A program made the translations under genes and the position numbers. This document shows positions 14,934-22,852 of a stretch of 32,970 bases of DNA, piece by piece; the first letter of the stretch is position 1; the number at the start of each line of letters is the position of its first letter. The DNA lies in the NCBI GenBank assembly GCA_029210915.1, contig JARGGJ010000017.1:1-32970 (forward strand), in the 5' to 3' direction. Origin of the DNA: Patescibacteria group bacterium. GTDB lineage: Bacteria; Patescibacteriota; Patescibacteriia; 2-12-FULL-60-25. A model generated the notes under the pieces. The model was given only the letters and a program-made list of their open reading frames with translations. It was not told the origin of the DNA and ran no database searches.

Positions 14934-14959
14934 ACACCTATTGATTGGGAGATGTAATA

Positions 14960-15364
14960 ATGACTAAAAAGATCGAAGTTGCGGTGGGGGTTTTTTCTCT
15001 AGATGATCAAAATCGAATTTGTCTGGTTAGAACCAAGAAATTTCCAGATTTTCTAACAATACCCGGTGGTCACCTGGAATTCGGTGAAACGTTAATCGAT
15101 TGCGCTAAACGCGAATTCAAAGAAGAGACGGGTGGAAAAGTTCACAATCTGCGTTTTGCATTTATCAGCGAATCCATAAAGCCCGATAAGCACTTTATCT
15201 ATCACAGCTATATTGGATATACCAAAGCACCTGAACAAAAACCAATCGATCCAAACGAAGTACTCGAAGTAGTCTGGTTGCCGCTAAAAAAAGCTGTTAC
15301 TAGCCCCTTGGTATTACCAAGGCATCGTGAAGAAATAAAACTCCTTTTTCCTACCGCCTATTAA
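14960..15364 (+). CDS. NUDIX hydrolase
   Basis: A 134-aa hydrolase of nucleoside diphosphates linked to another group. The NUDIX box is complete: GGHLEFGETLIDCAKREFKE followed by ETGG (G-x5-E-x7-REUxEExGU), with catalytic glutamates in REFKEE. The GVFSLDD...ICLVRTKK start is usual for ADP-ribose/GDP-mannose/8-oxo-dGTP type enzymes; the substrate cannot be chosen. The ATG at 14960 is preferred: GGGAG (14947-14951) is its likely ribosome site. The gene ends within the stem of a terminator (15353-15378), so the next genes probably have their own promoter. Confidence 0.92.
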   Translation: MTKKIEVAVGVFSLDDQNRICLVRTKKFPDFLTIPGGHLEFGETLIDCAKREFKEETGGKVHNLRFAFISESIKPDKHFIYHSYIGYTKAPEQKPIDPNEVLEVVWLPLKKAVTSPLVLPRHREEIKLLFPTAY

Positions 15365-15378
15365 TAAGGCGGTTTTTT
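15353..15378 (+). terminator. Terminator overlapping the NUDIX stop codon
   Basis: ACCGCCT (15353-15359) pairs with AGGCGGT (15367-15373), followed by T to 15378. The stop codon is in the loop. Confidence 0.85.
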
Positions 15379-15399
15379 GTATATAATATTTATAAATTT

Positions 15400-16398
15400 A
15401 TGCAATCACCATTTGGAGAATCACCTTTTATACTAAGCCGTGAGCAAGCGCTTCGTATTAAAGTCACCGATAAATGCCCCTGGCGATGTTCATTTTGCCA
15501 CAGCGAAGGCAGCCGGGATAATGCTGATATGTCTTGGGGTCCTGAATTGCAACAAGTTATTCTTGCTTTAAAAAAAGCTTTACCAAAGATTAAAGAAATC
15601 CATTATACCGGAGGAGAGCCCACAAAAAATCCCGAACTCGCCACAATCACCGCGGGTTTGGTAGCAATGGGATTGGAAGTTAAAACAACCACTAACGGCC
15701 AATTCAACGCCGAAGAATTGGAAAGGCTTTCCGAAGCTGGATTAGAAAGTTATAACTTTTCCGTTCATTCAGTTGAAGCGGAAGATTTTCTCGCCACTCA
15801 AGAAGGGCGCGGGGTATCCAGAACAAGCGGAAAAAAACGTCTGCCATCATTAACATGGGCACATAATCAGGTACAACAAGAACTTGCCAGTATTTTACGC
15901 GCGAAAGAACTTGGCGCTGAAGTTAAAATCAATACAGTCATAAGCACCATCGCCGATATGCCGCGCGTTAAAAAAGTCATCGACTGGTCTCGAAGTCATC
16001 ATATTCCTCTCCGGCTTTTAAATGATCTGGGAAACGGAATGGAATCAATTCTCGCTATTCGAGATATTCTAAAAAGCTTAGGTGCGGAAGAAATTTTACG
16101 CAAAGCTAACGTTGGTTCATCATCTTGTTCCACCGTATATCGCCTGCCCGATGGATACGAAATTGCTTTTAAGCAAATGCGCGATCTAAAACTGGCAAGT
16201 ATGTGCCGTGGTTGTCCTCGCGATCAAGATGGTAGCTGTGAAGAACAGTTTTACGGCATCCGTTTAGAGCAACGAGCCGATAAACAATATCAAGTACGTC
16301 TTTGTTTGCAAGAAGAAAATGATAAAACCACAATGAGTGTAGAAAATTTTTTAGTATCTGATGCCTTAAAAGAAATTCAATCGTTAATAAATGATTAA
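15400..16398 (+). CDS. Radical SAM protein, MoaA-like
   Basis: A 332-aa radical SAM enzyme. The [4Fe-4S] motif is CPWRCSFC (Cys26, Cys30, Cys33), followed by the SAM-binding GGEP (70-73), and a TTTNGQF strand. A C-terminal cysteine set (Cys268, Cys271, Cys279, Cys301; MCRGCPRDQDGSC...RLC) suggests a second cluster, as in MoaA and SPASM proteins. The sequence does not match MoaA well enough to assign cyclic pyranopterin synthesis: the spacing of the C-terminal cysteines differs and no other molybdopterin gene is nearby. A TATAAT at 15382-15387, 12 bases before the ATG, may give it its own promoter and a near-leaderless transcript. It overlaps the CYTH gene. Confidence 0.88.
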   Translation: MQSPFGESPFILSREQALRIKVTDKCPWRCSFCHSEGSRDNADMSWGPELQQVILALKKALPKIKEIHYTGGEPTKNPELATITAGLVAMGLEVKTTTNGQFNAEELERLSEAGLESYNFSVHSVEAEDFLATQEGRGVSRTSGKKRLPSLTWAHNQVQQELASILRAKELGAEVKINTVISTIADMPRVKKVIDWSRSHHIPLRLLNDLGNGMESILAIRDILKSLGAEEILRKANVGSSSCSTVYRLPDGYEIAFKQMRDLKLASMCRGCPRDQDGSCEEQFYGIRLEQRADKQYQVRLCLQEENDKTTMSVENFLVSDALKEIQSLIND

Positions 16399-16945
16399 TA
16401 TGGAAATAGAACTTCGAGCACGCATAGAAAACAAAGAGGTTTTCCAAGAAAACCTTAATTCATTATCTGATTTAAAAATAATTTCCATGGGAGAGCGCCA
16501 AATTGATACATATCTAAAGCATGCCTCTGATATAGAAAGAATCCTCGTTCTTAGAATCCGTCGTAAAGATAACGGCGCCATCCTATCGTTCAAAACCAAA
16601 TCACAAGGAAAGGATGTCGCTTGGCATGATATAGATCTGCCACTAAGTGAACCCGATTTAATGGAAGATATTCTTACAAACAGCGGTTATATATACGTAG
16701 TAGAAATAGATAAAGTTAGAGATGCTTATAAGTTTCAAAATTATGAAATAAATTACGATCAGATTAGAGATCTTGGTTCTTTTGTTGAAGTAGCTGTAGA
16801 AATTCCCGAATCCGAATCAGATAACAAGGATGTTTATCTTAAAAAACTTGAAGAGCTCTTGGCAAAACTTGGTTGCGAGAAACAACAAATCATAGAACTC
16901 GGTTACGTTAAATTGATGGAACAAGAAAATCAGAGCCGGCCATAA
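16391..16945 (+). CDS. CYTH-domain phosphatase/cyclase (CyaB/ThTPase-like)
   Basis: A 184-aa CYTH fold protein, whose family binds triphosphates in a beta-tunnel (class IV adenylate cyclase, thiamine triphosphatase, tripolyphosphatase). Visible: the N-terminal signature MEIELRARI, in which the usual ExExK ends in Arg; QIDTYL; RILVLRIRRKDNGAILSFKTKS; VEIDKVRDAYKF; and FVEVAVEIPE. The reaction cannot be assigned; Arg in place of Lys in ExExK is a point of doubt for catalysis. Start 16391 overlaps the radical SAM stop by 8 bp; the ATG at 16400, nearer the signature, is equally possible. It is the last gene before the direct repeat with a terminator. Confidence 0.85.
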   Translation: MINMEIELRARIENKEVFQENLNSLSDLKIISMGERQIDTYLKHASDIERILVLRIRRKDNGAILSFKTKSQGKDVAWHDIDLPLSEPDLMEDILTNSGYIYVVEIDKVRDAYKFQNYEINYDQIRDLGSFVEVAVEIPESESDNKDVYLKKLEELLAKLGCEKQQIIELGYVKLMEQENQSRP

Positions 16946-16950
16946 TACAA

Positions 16951-17050
16951 AAAACCTCGGAAATTCCCCGAGGTTTTTAATTTCAATTTTGTTAATCTAT
17001 TTTTTATCCTTAGCATGGTGCGAAGTATTTCATTCCTTCATTTTTTCAAT
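16951..17050. repeat. Direct repeat 2 with bidirectional terminator
   Basis: AAAACCTCGG-AAATT-CCCCGAGGTTTTT is a perfect terminator stem with A- and T-runs that serves the CYTH gene (plus) and trigger factor gene (minus). The following ~75 bases (TTTCAATTTT, ATCCTTAGCAT, GTGCGAAGTATTTCATTCC) repeat those at 14757-14830. Confidence 0.75.
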
Positions 17051-17093
17051 ACTTCATTCCTTAATTTATTTTTGTTTAGCTATCCGCTACGTG

Positions 17094-17118
17094 TCCCTCG
17101 AAGCTTTAGCGAAGTGGG
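17094..17118. repeat. Small hairpin repeat, GAAGC/GCGAAG family, copy 4
   Basis: CCCTCGAAGCTTTAGCGAAG followed by TGGG. The arms CCC/GGG enclose GCT/AGC. Same plan as 4258-4284. Confidence 0.55.
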
Positions 17119-17128
17119 ATCAGCTAAT

Positions 17129-18511
17129 CTAGTGATTACAATCCGGCCCATGCACATGCCCGCCGTGCTTTGCCGCATGTTCCGCTTCTTCTTTGGCAAA
17201 CTTTTCTAACCAAGTTTTGTATTCTTTGATACCTTTCTCTTTTAAAAACTCTAGAGTTTTACGATTACGCATCATTGCCTGCACATACTCGCGATATTCC
17301 GGGGAAGTAATGCGATCCTTAACTTCTTGATCCTGATCTTTAGCTTGCTCCAAAACTTTATCAATTTCCATATCCAACTCTTCATCGGAAACAGTAAGAT
17401 CATTCTCTTTAGCTATATGCTTAACATAAACAGCCGTCTTCACACGCTTCTCTGCCGTTGGCAACATATCAATCTTAAACTCATCGGCTGATTTCTTGAT
17501 GCTCGTGAGATAATCCTCCATCTTACCTCCGCGCTGTTCGATATCGTGTCTCATTTCCTCAAACATTCTGCGAGTTTCTTCTTTAAGCAAGATTTCCGGA
17601 ACTTCTGTAAACGAGCTCTTTTCTACCAAGGTTTCCAACAGTTCAATTTCCGCAACTTCGAGTGCTCTACGCTCATTTTCAGACTTCATGTTTTGGCGTA
17701 AAACATCTTTCAAAGCCTCTACGGTTTCAATTCCCAAGCTCTTAGTAAACTCATCATTTACCTCGGGTAATTGAATCTCGTAAACTTCTTTAACATCAAC
17801 TTCAAAATCAATATCCTTCCCTGCATACAACTTCTCAAAATGATCGGCCGGAAATGGAAGTGTAAAAGTTTTCTTATCGCCTTTGTTTACTCCCAGCAAT
17901 TGCTCCGCGAGTTTGGGAATATAATGATTCTCATTCAAATAAATTTTATAATCCTTTGCTTGCCCGCCCTCGAGCAATACGCCATCTTTCTTCATTTCCA
18001 TATCAACTAAAACCATTCCCTCTTTTTGAGACGGTTTAATGCTGGCTACTTCCTTACGGCGCATAGCGCGCAATTCCTCGATAGCCTTCTCAACCTCTTC
18101 ATCCTTTACATCCTTTACATCCATTTTTACAAAAGGCTCTGCAACCTCATGCGCTTTGCGGATAGTAGGCATGATAGCTACGGTGCAAGTAAATTTAACA
18201 TCCTGCCCGGGAGTTAATTGATCTACAGCAATCTCCGGCGAACCGATTGTTTCATAGCCTTTATCTAAAACGGTTTTAACAAACCACGTGCGAACAATAC
18301 GCTCTAAGGCCAATTGCCATAGTTGCATCTCTCCGCCAAGAACTTTAATAATTTCTTCTTTAGGAGCTTTACCCGGGCGAAATCCCGGTATAGTTTTTTC
18401 CTTACCAACCTCCTCAACAACCACATCGAGATAAGGCTTAACTTCTTCCGGCGTAACAGTGAATTTTAGTTCAACTTTTGAGCCGGGTAATTCATTTATT
18501 GTTGGTTCCAT
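17129..18511 (-). CDS. tig: Trigger factor (ribosome-associated chaperone)
   Basis: A 460-aa chaperone that binds nascent chains at the ribosome exit. The N-terminal domain has the ribosome-binding signature GFRPGKAP (43-50). An FKBP-type prolyl isomerase domain spans ~153-245 (EGMVLVDMEMKKDG ... KLAEQLLGVNKGDKKTFTLPFP). The C-terminal helical domain follows (VNDEFTKSLGIETVEALKDVLRQNM ... EKRVKTAVYVKHIAKENDLTV). The extreme C-terminus is His-rich (HAAKHGGHVHGPDCNH), a likely metal-binding tail seen in some trigger factors. The promoter at 18521-18548 places transcription start 2-3 bases before the ATG, so the mRNA is practically leaderless. Confidence 0.95.
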   Translation of the reverse strand: MEPTINELPGSKVELKFTVTPEEVKPYLDVVVEEVGKEKTIPGFRPGKAPKEEIIKVLGGEMQLWQLALERIVRTWFVKTVLDKGYETIGSPEIAVDQLTPGQDVKFTCTVAIMPTIRKAHEVAEPFVKMDVKDVKDEEVEKAIEELRAMRRKEVASIKPSQKEGMVLVDMEMKKDGVLLEGGQAKDYKIYLNENHYIPKLAEQLLGVNKGDKKTFTLPFPADHFEKLYAGKDIDFEVDVKEVYEIQLPEVNDEFTKSLGIETVEALKDVLRQNMKSENERRALEVAEIELLETLVEKSSFTEVPEILLKEETRRMFEEMRHDIEQRGGKMEDYLTSIKKSADEFKIDMLPTAEKRVKTAVYVKHIAKENDLTVSDEELDMEIDKVLEQAKDQDQEVKDRITSPEYREYVQAMMRNRKTLEFLKEKGIKEYKTWLEKFAKEEAEHAAKHGGHVHGPDCNH

Positions 18512-18520
18512 AATTTGTGG

Positions 18521-18548
18521 ACTATAGCAAAATGACGCATTTTGTCAA
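18521..18548 (-). promoter_or_regulatory. Promoter of tig (TTGACA-16-TATAGT), near-leaderless
   Basis: On the minus strand TTGACA (18548-18543), spacer 16, TATAGT (18526-18521). The start codon at 18511 is only nine bases past the -10 box. Confidence 0.75.
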
Positions 18549-18561
18549 CTCATATTTATTG

Positions 18562-18628
18562 CAAATAGCAAATAACAAATAGCAAGAGTTTCTTATGTTT
18601 ACTCTTGCTATTTGCCATTTGCTATTTG
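18562..18628 (-). repeat. 28-bp perfect-in-RNA hairpin between M23 gene and tig
   Basis: Arms 18562-18589 and 18601-18628 are complementary over 28 positions; the only two differences are G-U pairs when read as minus-strand RNA. The loop is 11 nt. No T-run follows, so it may be an RNA processing or stability element at the 3' end of the LysM-M23 mRNA, or a weak terminator. The arm is itself a repeat of CAAATAGCAAATRRCAAATA units, like sequence near 4245. Confidence 0.75.
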
Positions 18629-18631
18629 ATT

Positions 18632-20059
18632 TTACCGTATATATAGAAGCGGATTCACCTTAGAGCCATTCACAATCACCTCATAGTGAATATGCGAACC
18701 TGTCGAGCGCCCGGTTGAGCCCATCATGGCAATAACCTGCCCGCGTTTCACCGCATCGCCGGCTTTAACGAATAATTTAGAAGCGTGCGCGTAACGAGTC
18801 TTCATTCCGTTTGGATGCCTAATCAAAACCTGCAAACCGTAACCACCCGAATTCCATCCTGATATTTCAACCACACCATCTTCTGACGCGTATAATGGAG
18901 ATGTGTAATCGCCATCAATATCCAAACCTGTATGACGCCATCCATAATATTGTGTAATTACATGCCCGCTGGTTGGCCACAATAATTTTGTTGTAATCAC
19001 CTGTTCCGTTACATCCGCCGGTTTATTTACATTCACATTGGATGCCGATGGCGCGCTGTATTGCGTTACGCCCGGTTCGCGTAATTGATCACGGCTTACC
19101 GCTATAACACGCTCTTGTACAATTTTTGGAGGTTCACCGCCAGGTATAATAAGCTCTTTGCCAACCGGCACAATCTCATCGGCAAGTTGGTTGGCTGTCA
19201 TTATCTCTTCCAAGTCTCCATTATATTTTGAAGCTATGGCGCCCAAAGTATCGCCGGATTTAACAGCAACCAATACGCCCGATACCGGTAAAATCTTAAG
19301 CTGATCACCGGGCCTTATATATTGTCTTTCCGATAAATTGTTGGCAAACAAAATTGTACCAACATCAATATCATGATCTCTGGCAATTGTTCCCAAGCTA
19401 TCACCCGCTTTTACCGTATACGTCTCTACACCGGATCTTACTCGCTTAACAACATTATTTTTAGCTTCTTCTTCTTGATCGATTGGACGCAAAACCAAAG
19501 TACCCGGCATTTGTTGATTGCTTAATAACGAATCATCTTCATCATTGGAATAATCAAAATCAATATGCGGAATAGCTTCTATGGTTCCCATGGCCAAACG
19601 CTGAGAATCCGGAGTTGTTTCATCAAAACGAATTTCTTCTTTAACGATTTCCGTTTCGCCGTTAGTCATCATTGTATAAAGCAAACTCTGTTGACCGGCG
19701 TCATGAGCCAAAGCTTGTTGCGTTTGTAAGTTTGTATAAACGGTACCGGTTGCCGCAAGAATGAGTGAAAAATGAAATAGATATTTATTTGTTACTAAAA
19801 ACAAAGCAAAACCACGTGCCGGCAAAGCTAAACGATTTATTTTTAATCTGCTCATTACAAACAATGTATAAATTGGCAAAATAAAAAAACGCAAAACGAT
19901 GCGCCCAATGGGCCTTAAAGCTTCAAAAATTATTTTTACAAAAAAATACTCAAGCGCCTTTTTTGTGGCACGAATAATTCGAAAAAAATGTATACCGATT
20001 GCGATCCAAAATGGTGATGGTGTTTTACTAGAAATAGAAACCCCCAAATTAACGCACAA
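18632..20059 (-). CDS. LysM-containing M23 family peptidoglycan endopeptidase
   Basis: A 475-aa envelope protein. The N-terminus (1-115) is basic and hydrophobic with two likely membrane-associated stretches (FFVKIIFEALRPIGRIVLRFFILPIYTLFV and YLFHFSLILAATGTVYT). Two LysM domains follow (YTVKAGDSLGTIARDHDIDV at ~213 and VAVKSGDTLGAIASKYNGDL at ~261), which bind glycan. The C-terminal M23 domain has the zinc ligands HTGLDID (HxxxD) and HIHYE (HxH), so it is expected to be active and to cut peptide cross-links. The start used here is a TTG at 20059; there is no ATG before the membrane region, so the true start is uncertain. Confidence 0.9.
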   Translation of the reverse strand: MCVNLGVSISSKTPSPFWIAIGIHFFRIIRATKKALEYFFVKIIFEALRPIGRIVLRFFILPIYTLFVMSRLKINRLALPARGFALFLVTNKYLFHFSLILAATGTVYTNLQTQQALAHDAGQQSLLYTMMTNGETEIVKEEIRFDETTPDSQRLAMGTIEAIPHIDFDYSNDEDDSLLSNQQMPGTLVLRPIDQEEEAKNNVVKRVRSGVETYTVKAGDSLGTIARDHDIDVGTILFANNLSERQYIRPGDQLKILPVSGVLVAVKSGDTLGAIASKYNGDLEEIMTANQLADEIVPVGKELIIPGGEPPKIVQERVIAVSRDQLREPGVTQYSAPSASNVNVNKPADVTEQVITTKLLWPTSGHVITQYYGWRHTGLDIDGDYTSPLYASEDGVVEISGWNSGGYGLQVLIRHPNGMKTRYAHASKLFVKAGDAVKRGQVIAMMGSTGRSTGSHIHYEVIVNGSKVNPLLYIR

Positions 20060-20244
20060 TCTAGCTAAAAACGAGATACTTCCGCGGGCAAATAGCCAAA
20101 AAATGTGTTAACTAAGCGAATAAAAATAAGTTCGACTTTTAATTATTGCCAAGCAAAACTACCAGTCACTACCAATGTTGTCAATGAAGTTGTCCACGTT
20201 TATGTTAAACCACTAACAAAATTACAGAAATTTAGCTTATCTTA

Positions 20245-20776
20245 GCAAAGAATCAAGCGCGCAATGATAAGTAATTTTAAGCTGTTACAGCCACAATCTG
20301 TGGCTCTTCGACAGTTTCTTTTTTAGATTCGTAATTTTTATTTTTTGGGTGCTCGATAGTATAAATGAGAGCAGATAACATCTTTTGGATGATAGTATTT
20401 GCTTCCACTAATTTCTCCGCCTCATCCTTAAACTCAGAAAACAAATCCGCGATTAGCAGTAAATAAGTTTCGCACTCAAACGAACTGTTTCTTGCATAAT
20501 TCAAGTGCTTAACAAAATCCGCCTTAGCCCATTTACGCTGACCCTGCGCAATCTGCACCGGCATCGAAAATGCACCTCGGGTTAACTGTGATGTAAGTGC
20601 ATACCTCTCCTCCTGAGGCAATTGCCTGGTTAATGCATGCACTCCCTTGGCAAAATCGTACGATTGCTGCCAAACCACTAAATCCCGAAAACTCATTTTC
20701 TTAAAATCTTTTTTAGATGATGTTGTACTTGTTGTAGACATATATATAATAATAATTTGCGCGCTTGATTCTTTGC
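20245..20776. repeat. 20-bp perfect inverted repeat framing four-helix gene B
   Basis: GCAAAGAATCAAGCGCGCAA at 20245-20264 is the exact reverse complement of TTGCGCGCTTGATTCTTTGC at 20757-20776. Both lie just outside the four-helix-bundle gene (20277-20741): 12 bp after its stop and 15 bp before its start. Right of it stands a small palindrome GCAACGCGATGCGTTGC (20777-20793), then the repeat of element C begins. Confidence 0.85.
20277..20741 (-). CDS. Four-helix-bundle protein (S23/IVP-like), copy B
   Basis: A 154-aa four-helix-bundle protein. Core: SFRDLVVWQQSYDFAKGVHAL (helix 1), ERYALTSQLTRGAFSMPVQIAQGQRKWAKADF (helix 2), HLNYARNSSFECETYLLLIADL (helix 3), ANTIIQKMLSALIYTI (helix 4). The FRDLxVWQ start and L-x-R-A-x-x-S-x-x-x-x-I-A-x-G pattern are family marks. 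I take the ATG at 20741 (MSTTSTTSSKKD); an upstream GTG would have to read through the inverted repeat arm. The C-terminal tail is longer than the family's. No neighbouring rRNA or retroelement is present. The role of the protein is unknown. Confidence 0.85.
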   Translation of the reverse strand: MSTTSTTSSKKDFKKMSFRDLVVWQQSYDFAKGVHALTRQLPQEERYALTSQLTRGAFSMPVQIAQGQRKWAKADFVKHLNYARNSSFECETYLLLIADLFSEFKDEAEKLVEANTIIQKMLSALIYTIEHPKNKNYESKKETVEEPQIVAVTA

Positions 20777-20794
20777 GCAACGCGATGCGTTGCA

Positions 20795-21293
20795 CGTTTA
20801 TAACGTTTATAACGTTTATAACGAGTTAAGGTGGTTTGAATGGTGATTTAATGTTAGTAATTATTTTTGAAATCATCTTAATTATATGGTCCGCATCATC
20901 ATATAAAATTTCATATAGTGATTCATTGATATAATTTAATCGCAAAGCTAACAATAACATCGATCTAACTTCACTACATGAGGCCTTTGCAATAAATAGA
21001 AACCTAACAAAATCTTTGTTCGATCCTCTCTCGAATCCCTCTGAGATATTATTCGGTACGGAGACAGCAGCTCTTTCAATTTGATCTTTAAATGAATAAT
21101 CTTTACAGAAATAAAACGTATTATAAATATTTACGACTAAATCCGTTGATTTTTGCCAAGCCCTTATATCCTCCACTCTATTAAACTTCATACATTTTAC
21201 TTTTTACACTACATTAACTCGTTATAAACAATCTAATTTCTCATTTATATCAACATCATTAACTCGTTATGAACGTTATGAACGTTATGAACG
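20795..21293. repeat. 35-bp inverted repeat of 9-bp units framing four-helix gene C
   Basis: Left arm 20795-20829 is three CGTTTATAA units plus CGAGTTAA. Right arm 21259-21293, read in reverse complement, is three CGTTCATAA units plus CGAGTTAA. The arms match at 32 of 35 positions and the three differences fall at the same place in each unit. A shorter copy, TTAACTCGTTATAAAC, is at 21214-21229. The stop codon of the gene (20826-20828) lies in the left arm. Confidence 0.88.
20826..21191 (-). CDS. Four-helix-bundle protein (S23/IVP-like), copy C
   Basis: A 121-aa four-helix-bundle protein. Core: VEDIRAWQKSTDLVVNIYNTF, FKDQIERAAVSVPNNISEGFERGSNKDF (the highly conserved second helix with RAAVSVPNNISEGFERGS), RFLFIAKASCSEVRSMLLLALRL. 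It fits the IVP/TIGR02436 family closely and is clearly related to copy D (shared F-x-x-F-L-F-I-x-K-x-S-C-x-E-V-R-S-M), less so to A and B. Function unknown. It lies inside a matched pair of inverted repeats. Confidence 0.9.
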   Translation of the reverse strand: MKFNRVEDIRAWQKSTDLVVNIYNTFYFCKDYSFKDQIERAAVSVPNNISEGFERGSNKDFVRFLFIAKASCSEVRSMLLLALRLNYINESLYEILYDDADHIIKMISKIITNIKSPFKPP

Positions 21294-21322
21294 ACACAAA
21301 CTCCAGGGTTACGATCATTCAG

Positions 21323-22846
21323 TTAGTATCCTTCGGAGGAGTCTTGTTGCCGATACTGAAGTGACTCCGCAACATGATTAGCTTCGATTGATTCGGATGA
21401 TGCTAAATCCGCGATTGTGATTGCCACGCGGAGTACGCGAAAGTACGATCTGGCGGAAAGGTGAAACTTATCCGTGGCCTGCCTCATCAACTTTTTCGCT
21501 TCATCACTTTGCTTAAAACTTTTTCGCACTTGCTCGCTGGATAACTCGGCATTTGTTGTCACTCCGGTTGTGCCTTGCCTGGAAACCTGCCTATCACGAG
21601 CCGCCTGCACACGAGCTCTGATAATTTTTGATGATTCTCCGGACGAAATCTGCATCAAATGTTCTGTCGGCACACGCGGTACAGACACTTTTAGATCGAT
21701 CCGATCCATCAGCGGCCCACTCACTCTCTTTGCGTAGCGGATAACCTGCTGAGGCGCGCACGAGCATGCCCGTTCCGGGTCGCCGAAATATCCGCACGGG
21801 CAAGGATTCATCGCCGCTATCAAAGTAAACCGCGCCGGGTAAGTTACAGTTCCCTGCGCTCGCGATACGGATACCATCCCATCCTCTAACGGCTGACGTA
21901 GATTCTCCAAAACCTGCCGAGAAAACTCGGGAAACTCATCCAAAAACAAAACTCCCCGATGCGCCAAAGAGATTTCTCCCGGTTTCGGAATAGTTCCGCC
22001 TCCCACAAGCGCCGCTCCGCTGGCCGTATGATGCGGAGTTCTAAACGGACGCAACTTACAAATTCCATCTCTCGGCAAAACTCCGGCAACCGAATGTATC
22101 CGCGTAACCTCCAGTGCTTCATCGCGAGTTAAGCGAGGCATAATCCCCGGGAAAGCTCTCGCGAGCATAGTCTTCCCCGATCCGGGCGGCCCGGTTAGCA
22201 AAACATTATGCCCGCCCGCCGCCGCGATCTCGAGCGCGCGCTTTGTTTGCTCTTGCCCGCGTACACTCGCAAAATCCAACGCCATCGCATCCTCGAGTAC
22301 ACCCTCAAACTCAATCGTTTCATGCGCTTCTATCAACTTCTCACCTCTAAGATGATCTACAACGTCTCTCAGAGTCTTAGCCGGGTATACTGTCACCCCA
22401 TGCACCAACGCAGCTTCTTTAGCATTCTCATCCGGTAAAATTATAGCCTTCGACTCATGCTCCACCGCATACATCGCCGATGACAAAGCACCATGAACAG
22501 GTCTAAGATCTCCATTCAAAGCAAGCTCGCCAACAAGTACCGGCCAATTATCTTTTGGCTCCAGCAAATCATTATTTCGCGACATTAAAGCTATCGCGAT
22601 CGGCAAATCATACCCCGACCCACCCTTCCGCAAATCCGCCGGTGCCAGATTAACCGTAACTCTTGGCCTCCCAATTGCATTTCCGATACTTTTAAGCGCA
22701 CTCCTCACCCTCTCCCTCGCCTCCTGCACCGCCGCATCAGGCAATCCAACAACATAAAAAGCCGGTTTCCCAAAACCCATGTCCGCCTCAACCCCAACAC
22801 CGAGTGCGTCGAGGCCTATTATTGCTGTGGTGGGGATGACTTTCAT
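21323..22846 (-). CDS. comM: ComM/YifB family Mg-chelatase-like AAA+ ATPase
   Basis: A 507-aa ComM family protein, a hexameric helicase that promotes branch migration when transformed DNA is integrated. The N-terminal ChlI domain (1-~165) includes ALGVGVEADMGFGKPAFYVVGLPDAAV and LRKGGSGYDLPIAIA. The AAA+ core has Walker A GPPGSGKT (219-226) and Walker B LFLDE (Asp303, Glu304), and four cysteines follow (NPCPCG...CSC; 349, 351, 361, 363), probably a zinc site. The C-terminal Mg_chelatase_C (ARSYFRVLRVAITIADL) is present. A role in DNA uptake fits the pilus genes in the window, but no other competence gene is seen. Confidence 0.94.
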   Translation of the reverse strand: MKVIPTTAIIGLDALGVGVEADMGFGKPAFYVVGLPDAAVQEARERVRSALKSIGNAIGRPRVTVNLAPADLRKGGSGYDLPIAIALMSRNNDLLEPKDNWPVLVGELALNGDLRPVHGALSSAMYAVEHESKAIILPDENAKEAALVHGVTVYPAKTLRDVVDHLRGEKLIEAHETIEFEGVLEDAMALDFASVRGQEQTKRALEIAAAGGHNVLLTGPPGSGKTMLARAFPGIMPRLTRDEALEVTRIHSVAGVLPRDGICKLRPFRTPHHTASGAALVGGGTIPKPGEISLAHRGVLFLDEFPEFSRQVLENLRQPLEDGMVSVSRAQGTVTYPARFTLIAAMNPCPCGYFGDPERACSCAPQQVIRYAKRVSGPLMDRIDLKVSVPRVPTEHLMQISSGESSKIIRARVQAARDRQVSRQGTTGVTTNAELSSEQVRKSFKQSDEAKKLMRQATDKFHLSARSYFRVLRVAITIADLASSESIEANHVAESLQYRQQDSSEGY

Positions 22847-22852
22847 ATATAT

